Assembly (NCBI GenBank): GCA_016861165.1
Contig: BOKV01000002.1
Location: forward strand, 1 to 64,000
Origin: Alphaproteobacteria bacterium
GTDB taxonomy: Bacteria > Pseudomonadota > Alphaproteobacteria > Rhizobiales > Rhizobiaceae
Length of the DNA stretch: 64,000 bases
Direction of reading: 5' to 3'
A model generated the notes under the pieces. That model did not search any database, was not told the DNA's origin, and saw only the letters and a list, made by a program, of their open reading frames with translations. Positions 1-9,058 of this stretch are shown here, in pieces (position 1 is the first letter of the stretch; each line of letters begins with the position of its first letter). Both the position numbers and the translations under genes were made by a program.

Positions 1-1
1 G

Positions 2-448
2 GCCGAGGCCGAGGCGATCGACGCGATCATCGAGGGCGCCGACCTGAGCGGGCTCGAGGCGCAGTTCCTGCCCGCGCGGCTCGTGCTCGGGATCGCGCGC
101 GACGTCGTGCGCGCGCGCATCGCCGCCGCACGGCAGGACTGGGCGGGTGCGGAGCGGCTGCTGCGTGCCGCCATCGAGGCGGAGGCCGGCACCGGCTACA
201 TGGAGCCGCCCTACTGGTACTACCCGGTGCGCCAGACGCTCGGCGCGGTGCTGCTCAAGGCCGACCGCGCCGGCGAGGCGGTCGCCGAATTCGAGGCGGC
301 GCTGAAGCAGATGCCGCGCAACGGCTGGGCGCTCTGGGGTCTCGTGCAGGCGAAGCGCGCTTCCGGGCAGGACCCGGCGGCCGCCGAGGCGGAGTTCGCC
401 AAGGCCTGGCTCGGCGAGAAGCGCCTGCTCGGCCTCGAGCGGCTGTGA
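2..448 (+). CDS. TPR-repeat protein, C-terminal fragment (5' truncated by window edge)
   Basis: The reading frame is open from base 2 and ends with TGA at 446-448, so only about 148 C-terminal residues are visible and the true start lies outside the window. The helical, alanine-rich sequence contains TPR-like units; the stretch around 229-340 (the pattern with PVRQTLGAVLLKADRAGEA, then EFEAALKQMPRNGWALWGL) fits two consecutive TPR helices of the kind found at the C-terminus of large TPR proteins. TPR domains mediate protein-protein contacts; the partner cannot be inferred. An internal GTG at 83 is in frame but has no reason to be the start. It is convergent with the Lrp-type gene downstream. 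Confidence 0.6.
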   Translation, partial: AEAEAIDAIIEGADLSGLEAQFLPARLVLGIARDVVRARIAAARQDWAGAERLLRAAIEAEAGTGYMEPPYWYYPVRQTLGAVLLKADRAGEAVAEFEAALKQMPRNGWALWGLVQAKRASGQDPAAAEAEFAKAWLGEKRLLGLERL

Positions 449-484
449 CCCGTGCGGCGGGGGCGGTCGCGGCCGCCCCCGCCG

Positions 485-958
485 TCACTCCGGCACGGGC
501 AGCACCGTCTCGGCCTTGATGTGCTCCATCGCGAAGCGGCTGGAGACGTTCTTCAGCGGGATCGCCGCGATCAGGCGGCGATAGAACACGTCATAGGCCG
601 TCATGTCCGGCACGACGACGCGCAGCAGGTAGTCGATGTCGCCGGCCATGCGCCAGGCGTCCATCACCTCGGGCATGCCGGCGAGCACGCCGGCGAACCG
701 TTCCAGCCATGGTCCGGAATGATCGCCCGTCTCGATCGCGACGAAGGCCGTCAGCGGCAGTCCGACCTTCGCCGGATCCACCAGCGCGACGCGGCGCGTC
801 AGGATCCCCGCCTGCTCCATGCGGCGGATGCGCTTCCAGCACGGCGTCTGGGTCAGTCCCACCTCCTCGGCGATCGCGGCGAGCGAGAGCGACGCGTCGC
901 GCTGCAACAGGCGGAGGATGGAACGGTCGATGGCATCCAACTCCGCGGACCGCGCCAT
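485..958 (-). CDS. Lrp/AsnC-family transcriptional regulator
   Basis: A 157-residue protein of usual Lrp/AsnC length. Residues 5-45 form the winged helix-turn-helix (LDAIDRSILRLLQRD, then IAEEVGLTQTPCWKRIRRME), followed by the RAM/ligand-binding alpha-beta domain with the typical AGDIDYLLRVVVPD stretch. The ATG at 958 is chosen because an AAAGGA ribosome binding site lies just upstream; a longer frame to 1009 exists but lacks one. It is divergent from the 66-aa ORF and ATP-grasp gene, so it probably senses an amino acid or small metabolite and controls them and itself. The ligand is unknown. Confidence 0.93.
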   Translation of the reverse strand: MARSAELDAIDRSILRLLQRDASLSLAAIAEEVGLTQTPCWKRIRRMEQAGILTRRVALVDPAKVGLPLTAFVAIETGDHSGPWLERFAGVLAGMPEVMDAWRMAGDIDYLLRVVVPDMTAYDVFYRRLIAAIPLKNVSSRFAMEHIKAETVLPVPE

Positions 959-987
959 GGGGATGTTCCTTTCTGACTCTTGGTCAT

Positions 988-1018
988 TGAAGCAAGAATA
1001 ATCTTTCATTTGACTTCA
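988..1018. promoter_or_regulatory. Candidate Lrp-type operator
   Basis: An AT-rich island in a very GC-rich background, bounded by the inverted pentamers TGAAG and CTTCA 31 bp end to end, sits between the divergent Lrp-type regulator and the 66-aa/ATP-grasp pair. Position and composition fit an Lrp-family binding site, but this is inference from layout; the palindrome is short. Confidence 0.35.
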
Positions 1019-1047
1019 TCAAGCCTTGCGGGAGGAAATATTTTCCC

Positions 1048-1248
1048 ATGCAGGCCAGATCGTCCACACCTCCGCCGGCCCCGCCCTCCACCTATCGGCT
1101 GTGGCTCGCCGTCGCCGCCGTGGGCGGGCTGGGTGCCCTGCCGCCCCACGACGACCGGGCCGGGCTGACTGTGGCGCAGGCGGGACCGGTCGCGGCCGCC
1201 ACCGCGGCGCCCGACCCTGCGCCTGCCCGCGACACCGACGCGCGCTGA
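1048..1248 (+). CDS. Small 66-aa ORF upstream of ATP-grasp gene
   Basis: An ATG at 1048 is preceded by a GGGAGG-like ribosome binding site at about 1030-1035 (rather long spacing) and the frame ends at TGA 1246-1248, 15 bases before the ATP-grasp start. The product is Pro/Ala-rich, with a possible hydrophobic helix near residues 18-31 (LWLAVAAVGGLGAL) and a C-terminus rich in Ala, Pro, Asp and Thr. I do not recognise a family. It could be a small membrane-associated protein, a leader ORF, or a non-coding leader that happens to be open in GC-rich DNA. Its tight coupling to a RimK-like ligase is the reason to list it. Confidence 0.4.
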   Translation: MQARSSTPPPAPPSTYRLWLAVAAVGGLGALPPHDDRAGLTVAQAGPVAAATAAPDPAPARDTDAR

Positions 1249-1263
1249 CGGAGACCGAGACCG

Positions 1264-2199
1264 ATGACCACCATCCACGTGATCCACGAGAACGACGCCT
1301 GGGTGGCGCCGCTGCGGGCCGCCTTCGGCCGCATCGGCGCGCCGTTCCGCGAGTGGTTCGTCGATCGCGGCACGCTCGACCTGCGCGCGCCGCCACCCGA
1401 GGGCGTCTACTACAACCGCATGAGCGCCTCCTCGCACACGCGCGGCCACCGTTTCGCTGCCGAGCACACCGGCGCGATCCTCGCCTGGCTGCGCCGCCAC
1501 GGCCGCACCGTGGTGAACGGGCCGCGTGCGCTCGCCCTCGAGATCAGCAAGGTCGCGCAGTACGAGGCGCTCGCGCCGTTCGACATCGACACGCCCGAGA
1601 CGATCGCCGTGGTCGGGCGCGAGCACATCGCCGAGGCCGCCCAGCGTCTGGGCTTCCCGCTCATCCTGAAGCACAATCGCGGCGGCAAGGGCTTGGGCGT
1701 GCGGCTGTTCCTCTCGGCCGCGGCGCTGGCCGAGCATCTCGCCTCCGACGCATTCGAGGAGCCGCTGGACGGCATCACGCTGGTGCAGCGCTACATCGCC
1801 GCACCCGAGCCCTTCATCACCCGCGTGGAGTTCGTCGGCGGGCGTTTCCTCTACGCGGTGCGCGTCGATACCTCGGAGGGGTTCGAGCTCTGCCCGGCCG
1901 ACCAGTGCGCCGCCGGCGATGTCTGCCCGGCCGAGGCGAAAGGGCCGAAGTTCCGCATCATCGAGGGATTCTCCCACAAGCTGATTCCGCGCTGGGAGGC
2001 GTTCCTGGCGGCGAACGACATCGGTGTCGCCGGGATCGAGTTCATCGCCGACCGCGACGGCCGCGCCTGGACCTACGACGTCAATACCAACACCAACTAC
2101 AACCCCGAGGCCGAGGCAGCCGCGGGCGTCTCCGGCATGGAGGCGATCGCGCGCCACCTCGCAGGGCTCCTGGACGCGCAGTACCGCCGCGCCGCGTAG
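1264..2199 (+). CDS. RimK-like ATP-grasp ligase
   Basis: A 311-residue ATP-grasp enzyme. The N-terminal third is a pre-ATP-grasp fold; the ATP-binding part includes ILKHNRGGKGLGVRLF near residues 135-150 (lysine plus glycine-rich loop) and YDVNTNTNYN near residue 272, where the metal-coordinating Asn/Asp are expected. The family resembles proteins often annotated alpha-L-glutamate ligase, which join an amine to a carboxylate through an acyl-phosphate; the real substrate is not known. The start has a GGAGA ribosome binding site 8 bases upstream. It is likely co-transcribed with the 66-aa ORF and controlled by the divergent Lrp-type regulator. Confidence 0.85.
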   Translation: MTTIHVIHENDAWVAPLRAAFGRIGAPFREWFVDRGTLDLRAPPPEGVYYNRMSASSHTRGHRFAAEHTGAILAWLRRHGRTVVNGPRALALEISKVAQYEALAPFDIDTPETIAVVGREHIAEAAQRLGFPLILKHNRGGKGLGVRLFLSAAALAEHLASDAFEEPLDGITLVQRYIAAPEPFITRVEFVGGRFLYAVRVDTSEGFELCPADQCAAGDVCPAEAKGPKFRIIEGFSHKLIPRWEAFLAANDIGVAGIEFIADRDGRAWTYDVNTNTNYNPEAEAAAGVSGMEAIARHLAGLLDAQYRRAA

Positions 2200-2216
2200 C
2201 GGAGTGAAGGCGGCGG

Positions 2217-5200
2217 CTACGCCGCCTTCGCGCGCGCTCCCATCGCCGCGAGCGCGCCCAGCACCTCGCGCGCGAGCCGCACCCGCGCGGCCGGATCGGC
2301 GAGATCGTGCGTCACCACCAGCCTGTGGTCGGGGCGCAGCCGGGCGAGCCCGCCCTGCTTCTGCAGCCAGCCGACCAGGCCCACCGGGTCGCGGAAGGCA
2401 TTGCCGCGGAACTGCAGCACCAGCCCCTTCGGCCCGGCGTCCAGCTTCTCCACCCCCGCCTCGCGGCAGAGCCGCTTGATCCCCACCACCGCGAGCAGGT
2501 TCTCGACCTCGCCCGGCAGCGGGCCGAAGCGGTCGACGAGCTCCGCCGCCAGCGCCTCGCTCTCGGCGTCGGAAGCGAGCGCGCCGATGCGGCGATAGAG
2601 CCCGAGCCGCACCGGCAGGTCGCGCACATAGGCGTCGGGGATCAGCACCGCCATGCCCACGTTGATCTGCGGCGTCCAGTCGCGATCCGGAACGGAAGCC
2701 CCCTCGCCCGCCTTCAGCTCCGCCACCGCCTCCTCGAGCATCTGCTGGTAGAGCTCGATGCCGACCTCGCGGATATGCCCCGACTGCTCATCGCCCAACA
2801 GGTTGCCCGCGCCGCGGATGTCGAGGTCGTGGCTCGCGAGGGTGAACCCGGCGCCAAGGGTGTCGAGCGCCTGCATCACCTCGAGCCGCTTCTGCGCGGT
2901 CACGGTGAGTTTCCGGTCCGCCGGCAGTGTCAGGTAGGCATAGCCGCGCAGCTTGCCCCGCCCGACGCGACCGCGCAGCTGATAGAGCTGCGCGAGCCCG
3001 AACATGTCGGCGCGATGGATCACCATCGTATTGACGCCGGCCATGTCGAGCCCGGACTCGATGATGTTGGTCGCGAGCAGCACGTCATACTGCGCGTCCT
3101 GGAACCCGGTCATGACGCGTTCGAGCTCGGTCGGCGAGAGGCGCCCGTGCGCCTCGATCACCTTCAGCTCGGGCGCGAGTTCGGCGAGGCGCCCGCGCAC
3201 CTTCGGCAGGTCCTCGATGCGGGGGACGACGTAGAACACCTGGCCGCCGCGGAAGCGCTCGCGCATCAGCGCCTCGCGCAGCACCACCGGGTCGAAGGGC
3301 AGGATGAAGGTGCGCACGGCGAGGCGATCGACCGGCGGGGTGGCGATGATGCTCATCTCGCGCACACCCGTCAGCGCCAGTTGCAGCGTGCGCGGGATCG
3401 GTGTGGCGGTCAGCGTCAGCACGTGCACATCTGCGCGCAGCTGCTTCAGCCGCTCCTTGTGCGCGACGCCGAAATGCTGCTCCTCGTCGACGATCAGCAG
3501 GCCGAGCTCGCTGAACTGGATGCCCTTGGACAGCAGCGCATGCGTGCCGATGACGACGTTGATCGAGCCGTCGGCAAGGCCGCGCTTCACCTCGGCCGCC
3601 TCCTTCGCGTTCACCATGCGCGAGAGCTGGGCGATGCGGAGGGGGAAGCCGCGGAACCGGCCGAGGAAGGTGCGGTGGTGCTGGCGCGCGAGCAGCGTCG
3701 TCGGCACCACGACCGCCACCTGCGCGCCCGACATCGCCGCGACAAAGGCGGCACGCAATGCGACCTCGGTCTTGCCGAAGCCCACGTCGCCGCAGATCAG
3801 CCGGTCCATCGGCCGGCCTGAAGCAAGGTCGTCGAGCACCGCCTCGATCGCCGCCAGCTGGTCCTCGGTTTCCTCATAGGGAAATCGGGCCACGAACTCA
3901 TCGTAGAGCCCGTCCGCGGGCACCAGCCGGTCGGCCTGTTTCAGCGCGCGCTCGGCAGCGGTGCGGATCAGCTGGCCGGCCATCTCCAGCAGCCGCTTCT
4001 TCATGCGCGCCTTGCGCGCCTGCCAGGCCACGCCGCCCAGGCGGTCGAGGGCGACCTCGGTGTCGGCCGAACCGTAGCGCGACAGCAGTTCGATGTTCTC
4101 GACCGGCAGGTAGAGTTTGTCGTCGCCAGCATAGCGCAACTCGAGGCAGTCGTGCGGAGCGCCCGCCGCCTCGATGGTCTTGAGCCCCATGAAGCGGGCG
4201 ATGCCGTGCTCGGCGTGGACGACGACGTCGCCTTCGGCCAGCGCCGACGCCTCGGCGATGAAGTCGCTCGCCTTGCGCTTCCTGGTCGACCGCCGCACCA
4301 GCCGGTCGCCGAGCATGTCCTGCTCGCCGATCACCGTCAGGCCGGGAATGCGGAATCCCTCCTCGAGCGGCAGCACGGCGAGCCCCGTGCGCCCGTCGGC
4401 CAGTTGGCCGATACCGCCGAAATCGTCGAGGACGGCGACGCGGTCCATGCCGTGGTCGGCCAGCACATGTTTCAGCCGGTCGCGCGAGCCCTGGGTCCAA
4501 GCGGCGACGACGACGGCCTGACCTGCGCCGCGTTCACTGGCGGCATGGGCGACTGCCGCCTCGAACACATTGGCACCGGACGCGCGCTCGGCGGCGAAGG
4601 AGCGGCCCGGCCGGCCGCCGAGGTCGATGGTCTGGCGGCCGGGCTGTTCGGGTGCGGCGAACGGGGAGAGTTCGATGGCCTCCAGCCGGGCGAGCGCGGC
4701 GCGCAGTTCGTCCTCGCTCAGATAGAGCGCCTCCGGCTCCACCGGCTTGTAGGGCGTTCCGTGATCGGGGTGCGAGCCGGCGCTCTGGCGGCGCGCCTCG
4801 TAGTGGTCGCGCACCTGTTCGAGCCGCCGCGCCGCCGCGTCGGCGACATGATGGTCGACGCACAGGCGGAACCGCGCCAGATAGTCGGCGAAGCTGTCCA
4901 GCCGCTCGAAGAACAGCGCCAGCCAGTGCTCGGCCCCGGCAAAGCGCCGTCCTTCGCTGATCGCCGCATAGAGCGCATCGTCGCGCGTGGCCGCCCCGAA
5001 GCGTTCGACATAGGAGCGGCGGAACCGGGCGATCGACTGGGCATCCAGCTCCACCTCGCTCATCGGCGCCAGCGCCACCGATTTCAGCTGGCCCAGCGAA
5101 CGCTGGCTGACCGGGTCGAAGCTGCGGATCGCGTCGAGCGTGTCGCCGAAGAAGTCGAGGCGAACCGGATCGGCATCGCCCGGAGCGTAGAGGTCGACAA

Positions 5201-5741
5201 TGCCGCCGCGCACCGCGAATTCGCCGCGCTCGCGCACGGTCGGGGTGCGCTCGAAGCCGTTGGCGGCCAGCCAGCGCGCCAGTTCCTCCATGTCGAGGCG
5301 GTTGCCGGGAGCAAGCTGCCAGGACTGGCGCGCCATCACCTCGCGCGGCGCGCTGCGCTGCACCAGCGCGTTGGCCGTGGTCAGCACCAGCAGCGGCGAC
5401 CGGCGCTCCTCGCCGGCCTCGATGCGCGCCAGCCGGCCGAGCGCATGGATGCGCTGGGCGGTGATCTCGGCGCTGGGCGACACCCGGTCGTAGGGCAGGC
5501 AGTCCCAGGCCGGCAGCACCAGCGTTTCCAGCCACGGGGCGAAGAAGGTGAGCGAGGCGGCCAGACCGGCGATTTGCTGGCCGTCGCTGGCGGCATAGGC
5601 GAGCCCTGGCCGGCCCTCGCCGGCGGCCAGCATCACCAGCCGGGCGAGCACCATCGCCCGAAAGCCCTCGGGCACGCCGGTGAGCGTGACCGCGTGGCCG
5701 CGGTCGAACAGGCCTTCCAGCTCGGGCAGATCGAAGGGCAT
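2217..5741 (-). CDS. mfd: Transcription-repair coupling factor Mfd
   Basis: A 1174-residue superfamily-2 translocase that removes RNA polymerase stalled at DNA lesions and recruits UvrA. Visible parts: UvrB-homology region at the N-terminus, CarD-like RNA polymerase-interacting domain near residues 500-560 (GDVVVHAEHGIARFMGL), Walker A near 650 (ICGDVGFGKTEVAL), DEExQ box near 750 (VDEEQHFGV), the QLRGRVGRG motif VI, and the C-terminal UvrA-binding domain. The start at 5741 (MPFDLPEL) is taken because the longer frame runs into sdhE in another frame; it lies 7 bases after the sdhE stop, so the two genes form an operon. Confidence 0.97.
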   Translation of the reverse strand: MPFDLPELEGLFDRGHAVTLTGVPEGFRAMVLARLVMLAAGEGRPGLAYAASDGQQIAGLAASLTFFAPWLETLVLPAWDCLPYDRVSPSAEITAQRIHALGRLARIEAGEERRSPLLVLTTANALVQRSAPREVMARQSWQLAPGNRLDMEELARWLAANGFERTPTVRERGEFAVRGGIVDLYAPGDADPVRLDFFGDTLDAIRSFDPVSQRSLGQLKSVALAPMSEVELDAQSIARFRRSYVERFGAATRDDALYAAISEGRRFAGAEHWLALFFERLDSFADYLARFRLCVDHHVADAAARRLEQVRDHYEARRQSAGSHPDHGTPYKPVEPEALYLSEDELRAALARLEAIELSPFAAPEQPGRQTIDLGGRPGRSFAAERASGANVFEAAVAHAASERGAGQAVVVAAWTQGSRDRLKHVLADHGMDRVAVLDDFGGIGQLADGRTGLAVLPLEEGFRIPGLTVIGEQDMLGDRLVRRSTRKRKASDFIAEASALAEGDVVVHAEHGIARFMGLKTIEAAGAPHDCLELRYAGDDKLYLPVENIELLSRYGSADTEVALDRLGGVAWQARKARMKKRLLEMAGQLIRTAAERALKQADRLVPADGLYDEFVARFPYEETEDQLAAIEAVLDDLASGRPMDRLICGDVGFGKTEVALRAAFVAAMSGAQVAVVVPTTLLARQHHRTFLGRFRGFPLRIAQLSRMVNAKEAAEVKRGLADGSINVVIGTHALLSKGIQFSELGLLIVDEEQHFGVAHKERLKQLRADVHVLTLTATPIPRTLQLALTGVREMSIIATPPVDRLAVRTFILPFDPVVLREALMRERFRGGQVFYVVPRIEDLPKVRGRLAELAPELKVIEAHGRLSPTELERVMTGFQDAQYDVLLATNIIESGLDMAGVNTMVIHRADMFGLAQLYQLRGRVGRGKLRGYAYLTLPADRKLTVTAQKRLEVMQALDTLGAGFTLASHDLDIRGAGNLLGDEQSGHIREVGIELYQQMLEEAVAELKAGEGASVPDRDWTPQINVGMAVLIPDAYVRDLPVRLGLYRRIGALASDAESEALAAELVDRFGPLPGEVENLLAVVGIKRLCREAGVEKLDAGPKGLVLQFRGNAFRDPVGLVGWLQKQGGLARLRPDHRLVVTHDLADPAARVRLAREVLGALAAMGARAKAA

Positions 5742-5748
5742 GGGCCGG

Positions 5749-6015
5749 TCAGCGGCGCGCGCCGTTGCAGTGGGCGAAGATGGCATCGATGAGCGGGTTG
5801 TTGAAACGAGCCGGCACGACGCGCTCACCGGTGAACCAGGCCAGCAGTTCGCGGTCGCTTTCCTCCAGCAGCGCCTCGAACTGGTCAAGTTCGGCTTCCG
5901 ACAGCGTGGCGAGGCGCAAACGCGCGAAATCGCCGAGGATAATGTCCATTTCCTTGATGCCGCGGTGGTTGGCCCGGTAAAGGAGTCGCTTGCGCCGCCT
6001 GTTGAGTGCGCTCAT
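5749..6015 (-). CDS. sdhE: Succinate dehydrogenase assembly factor SdhE
   Basis: An 88-residue protein of the DUF339/SDHAF2 family, which promotes covalent FAD attachment to the succinate dehydrogenase flavoprotein. The signature RGxxE-type motif is present (HRGIKEMD, residues 17-24). Length and lack of membrane segments fit the family. It is divergent from recG, and mfd follows after 7 bases. This sdhE-mfd pairing next to recG is common in Rhizobiales. Confidence 0.95.
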   Translation of the reverse strand: MSALNRRRKRLLYRANHRGIKEMDIILGDFARLRLATLSEAELDQFEALLEESDRELLAWFTGERVVPARFNNPLIDAIFAHCNGARR

Positions 6016-6122
6016 CGGAAAATGCGTGGCCGGTCATCGGTGGGGTCTGCCGGTTCTATAGTGCCCCGGCGCCGGCAGGGAAAGCCCGCCACGCGATTTC
6101 CCGCCGAACCCCGCCTGGTGTC

Positions 6123-8231
6123 ATGCGACCGGAAATCCTCAACCCGCTGTTTGCTCCCGTCTCGTCGCTGCCCGGCATCGGCAACCGGCTTGAGCAGGTG
6201 CTGACGCGCCTGCTCAAGGGAGGCGACGCCGGCGAGCCGGCCCGCACGGTCGATCTTCTGTTCCATCTGCCCCATGCGGTCATCGACCGGCGCGACCGGC
6301 CCGGCATCGCCGACGCGCGAGAGGGCGCGATTGTCACGCTCAAGGTTCATGTCGACCGCCACCAGCCGGCGCCGCGCGGCATGTCGCGGGCGCCCTACCG
6401 CGTCTTCGTCCACGACGAGACCGGCGAGATGGCACTGGTCTTCTTCAACGCCCGATCCGAATGGATCACGCGGGCGCTGCCGGTGGGCGAGGTGCGCCAC
6501 GTCAGCGGCCGCATGGAGTGGTTCAACGGCCGTGCCAGCATGGTCCACCCCGACCATATCGTCGACGAGGCCGGACTGGCCGGACTGCCGCTGGTCGAGC
6601 CGGTCTACCCGGCGACGGCCGGGCTTTCGCAGAAGGTGCTCGCCAAGGCGGTCCGCGCGGCGCTCGACAGATTGCCCGATCTGCCGGAGTGGACCGACCC
6701 GACGCTGCTGACGCGCCAGCAATGGCCGTCGCTCGCCGAAGCGCTGCGCCGCCTGCACGCACCGCGCGACGCGGCCGATCTCGACCCGCGCTCGCCGGCG
6801 CGCCGGCGCCTCGCCCATGACGAGTTCCTTGCCGGCCAGCTGGCGCTGGCGCTGATGCGCGCGCGCCTGCGCCGGTCCGCCGGCCGGCCGCACCACGCAG
6901 AGGGCCGGCTGGCCGGCAAGCTGCTGGCCGCCTTCGGCCATGCGCTGACGCCGGCCCAGCGCCAGGCCGTCGACGAGATCCTCGCCGACATGGCCTCGCC
7001 GGAGCGGATGATGCGCCTCCTTCAGGGCGATGTCGGCTCCGGCAAGACGATCGTCGCGCTGGTCGCGATGGCGGCCGCCGTCGAATCGGGCGGCCAGGCC
7101 ACCATCATGGCGCCGACCGAGATTCTCGCCCGCCAGCACCTGGCCACCTTCGAGCCGCTGTGTCGAGCCGCCGGCATCGCGGTCGCCATCCTCACCGGTC
7201 GCGAGAAGGGCCCCGCCCGCGCCGAAATCCTCGATCGGGTCGCCGTTGGCGCAGTCGACATCCTGATCGGCACCCACGCCCTGCTGCAGGCGCCGGTGGC
7301 GTTCCGCGACCTGGCGCTCGCCGTCATCGACGAGCAGCACCGCTTCGGCGTCCACCAGCGGCTGACGCTGGGCGACAAGGGCGGGCAGGCCGACATCCTC
7401 GTCATGACCGCGACGCCGATCCCGCGCACGCTGGTGCTGACCTATTTTGGCGACATGGAGGTCTCGCGCATCGCCGGCCGCCCGCCAGGCAGGAAGCCGG
7501 TGCACACCTCGGCCATGCCGCTCGACAAGCTCGATGAACTCATCGAGCGGGTGGCCGCGGCGCTGGCGCGGGGCGGCAAGCTCTACTGGATCTGCCCGCT
7601 GGTCGAGGACAACCCCGAGGTTGCCGTCACTTCCGCCGAGGAACGCCATCGCGCGCTGGCCGAGCGCTTCGGCGATATTGTCGGCATCGTCCACGGCCGT
7701 CTGTCGGCGGCCGACAGGGACGAGGCGATGGCCGCCTTCCGCGATGGCAGGACGCGGCTTCTGGTCGCCACCACGGTCATCGAGGTTGGCGTCGACGTGC
7801 CGGACGCCACCATCATGGTGATCGAGCATGCCGAGCGGTTCGGCCTCGCCCAGATTCACCAGCTGCGTGGCCGGGTCGGGCGTGGCGAGTTGCCGTCGAC
7901 CTGCATCCTGCTCTACCACCGGCCGCTCGGCGAGATGGCCCGGCGCCGCATCGAGGTTCTGCGCCAGAGCGACGACGGCTTCTTCATCGCCGAGGAGGAC
8001 CTCAAACTGCGCGGCGAAGGCGAACTGCTCGGCACGCGCCAGTCGGGCCAGCCGGGCTTCGCGCTCGCCAGCGCCGAGTGGCGTGCCGACCTGCTCGAAC
8101 TGGCGCGCGACGCAGCGCGCCTTGCCGCGGCAACCAATCCGGCACTCGACGGTGAGGCCGGCGCGGCGTTGCGCACCCTGCTCTACCTGTTCGGCCGCGA
8201 CCAGGCTGTCCGCCTGCTGCGCGCCGGCTGA
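6123..8231 (+). CDS. recG: ATP-dependent DNA helicase RecG
   Basis: A 702-residue branch-migration helicase that remodels stalled replication forks and Holliday junctions. It has the N-terminal wedge/OB domain (residues about 60-160), Walker A near 302 (LLQGDVGSGKTIVAL), the DEQH box near 400 (VIDEQHRFGVHQR) and motif VI near 576 (HQLRGRVGRG), with the C-terminal RecG wedge-associated tail. The ATG at 6123 (MRPEILNPL) gives the usual family length; an upstream in-frame extension reaches back over the sdhE promoter and is unlikely to be translated. Convergent with the DUF502 gene. Confidence 0.97.
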   Translation: MRPEILNPLFAPVSSLPGIGNRLEQVLTRLLKGGDAGEPARTVDLLFHLPHAVIDRRDRPGIADAREGAIVTLKVHVDRHQPAPRGMSRAPYRVFVHDETGEMALVFFNARSEWITRALPVGEVRHVSGRMEWFNGRASMVHPDHIVDEAGLAGLPLVEPVYPATAGLSQKVLAKAVRAALDRLPDLPEWTDPTLLTRQQWPSLAEALRRLHAPRDAADLDPRSPARRRLAHDEFLAGQLALALMRARLRRSAGRPHHAEGRLAGKLLAAFGHALTPAQRQAVDEILADMASPERMMRLLQGDVGSGKTIVALVAMAAAVESGGQATIMAPTEILARQHLATFEPLCRAAGIAVAILTGREKGPARAEILDRVAVGAVDILIGTHALLQAPVAFRDLALAVIDEQHRFGVHQRLTLGDKGGQADILVMTATPIPRTLVLTYFGDMEVSRIAGRPPGRKPVHTSAMPLDKLDELIERVAAALARGGKLYWICPLVEDNPEVAVTSAEERHRALAERFGDIVGIVHGRLSAADRDEAMAAFRDGRTRLLVATTVIEVGVDVPDATIMVIEHAERFGLAQIHQLRGRVGRGELPSTCILLYHRPLGEMARRRIEVLRQSDDGFFIAEEDLKLRGEGELLGTRQSGQPGFALASAEWRADLLELARDAARLAAATNPALDGEAGAALRTLLYLFGRDQAVRLLRAG

Positions 8232-8235
8232 GGCG

Positions 8236-8961
8236 CTATTCCGACTTGACCGGCTTGCGCTTGCGGCGTGCCGGCGCCACCTTGTCGGCCTGTTGCGCCT
8301 CGGCTGCGAGCGTGGCCAGCGTTTCCTGGTATTTGGGTGTCACCAGCCCGGCCGAGATGATCAGCTTGGCCGCGTCCTCGACGCCCATCTCGAGCAGCAC
8401 GATGTCCGGACGCGGCACGAACAGGAGAAATCCGGAGGTCGGATTGGGCGTCGTCGGCAGGAATACGGCGTACGCCTCGACCTCGGAATCGGCCAGTCGC
8501 GCCTTGACCTCGCCGCGCGCCTCGGTGGCGACGAACACCAGGGCCCACAGGCCTGGCCGCGGGTACTCGATCAGGCCGACCTTCTGGAAGGAAGCGCCGT
8601 CGCCGGAGAACACGGTCTCGAAAATCTGCTTGAGGCCGTTATAGATGCTGCGCACCAGCGGCATGCGGCCGAGCAGCGTTTCGCCATAGTTGACGACCGA
8701 GCGGCCGATGATGTTGGCGGTCAGGAAGCCGATCAGCGTGATCGTGACGATGGCGATGACCAGGCCGACGCCCGGGATGTCGAAAGGCAGATAGGTCTCC
8801 GGATTGTAGACGGCCGGGATATAGGGAATGACCCAGCTGTCGACCCACTGCACGAACGTCCAGATCAGGTAGACGGTGATCACCAGCGGCGCGGTGATGA
8901 TGAAGCCGGTCAGGAAGTAGTTGCGCAGCCGGGCGAGCGAACTGGTCTTGTGGTCGGACAT
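8236..8961 (-). CDS. DUF502 family membrane protein
   Basis: A 241-residue inner-membrane protein with two clear hydrophobic helices (residues about 15-37 and 62-85) followed by a conserved soluble part with the pattern RSIYNGLKQIFETV and a basic, lysine/arginine-rich C-terminal tail. This is the DUF502 architecture; plant homologues are the LIKE COV proteins. No enzymatic role is known. Its start overlaps nothing, and it lies 97 bases downstream of glmS on the same strand. Confidence 0.9.
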   Translation of the reverse strand: MSDHKTSSLARLRNYFLTGFIITAPLVITVYLIWTFVQWVDSWVIPYIPAVYNPETYLPFDIPGVGLVIAIVTITLIGFLTANIIGRSVVNYGETLLGRMPLVRSIYNGLKQIFETVFSGDGASFQKVGLIEYPRPGLWALVFVATEARGEVKARLADSEVEAYAVFLPTTPNPTSGFLLFVPRPDIVLLEMGVEDAAKLIISAGLVTPKYQETLATLAAEAQQADKVAPARRKRKPVKSE

Positions 8962-9058
8962 TGCAATCCCGTCGGGCGGTCAAGGTCGCGACCTATATAG
9001 AGCCCCGATTTGTGACAGGAAAGCGAAGTCCCGCCGGCGACCGGCAGATTCCGGCCGC

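Noticed and set aside
4152..5792. Long open frame antisense to mfd (also 2307-3821)
   Set aside because: Translation is a mirror of the coding strand with no domain and no ribosome binding site; mfd on the opposite strand has all expected motifs.
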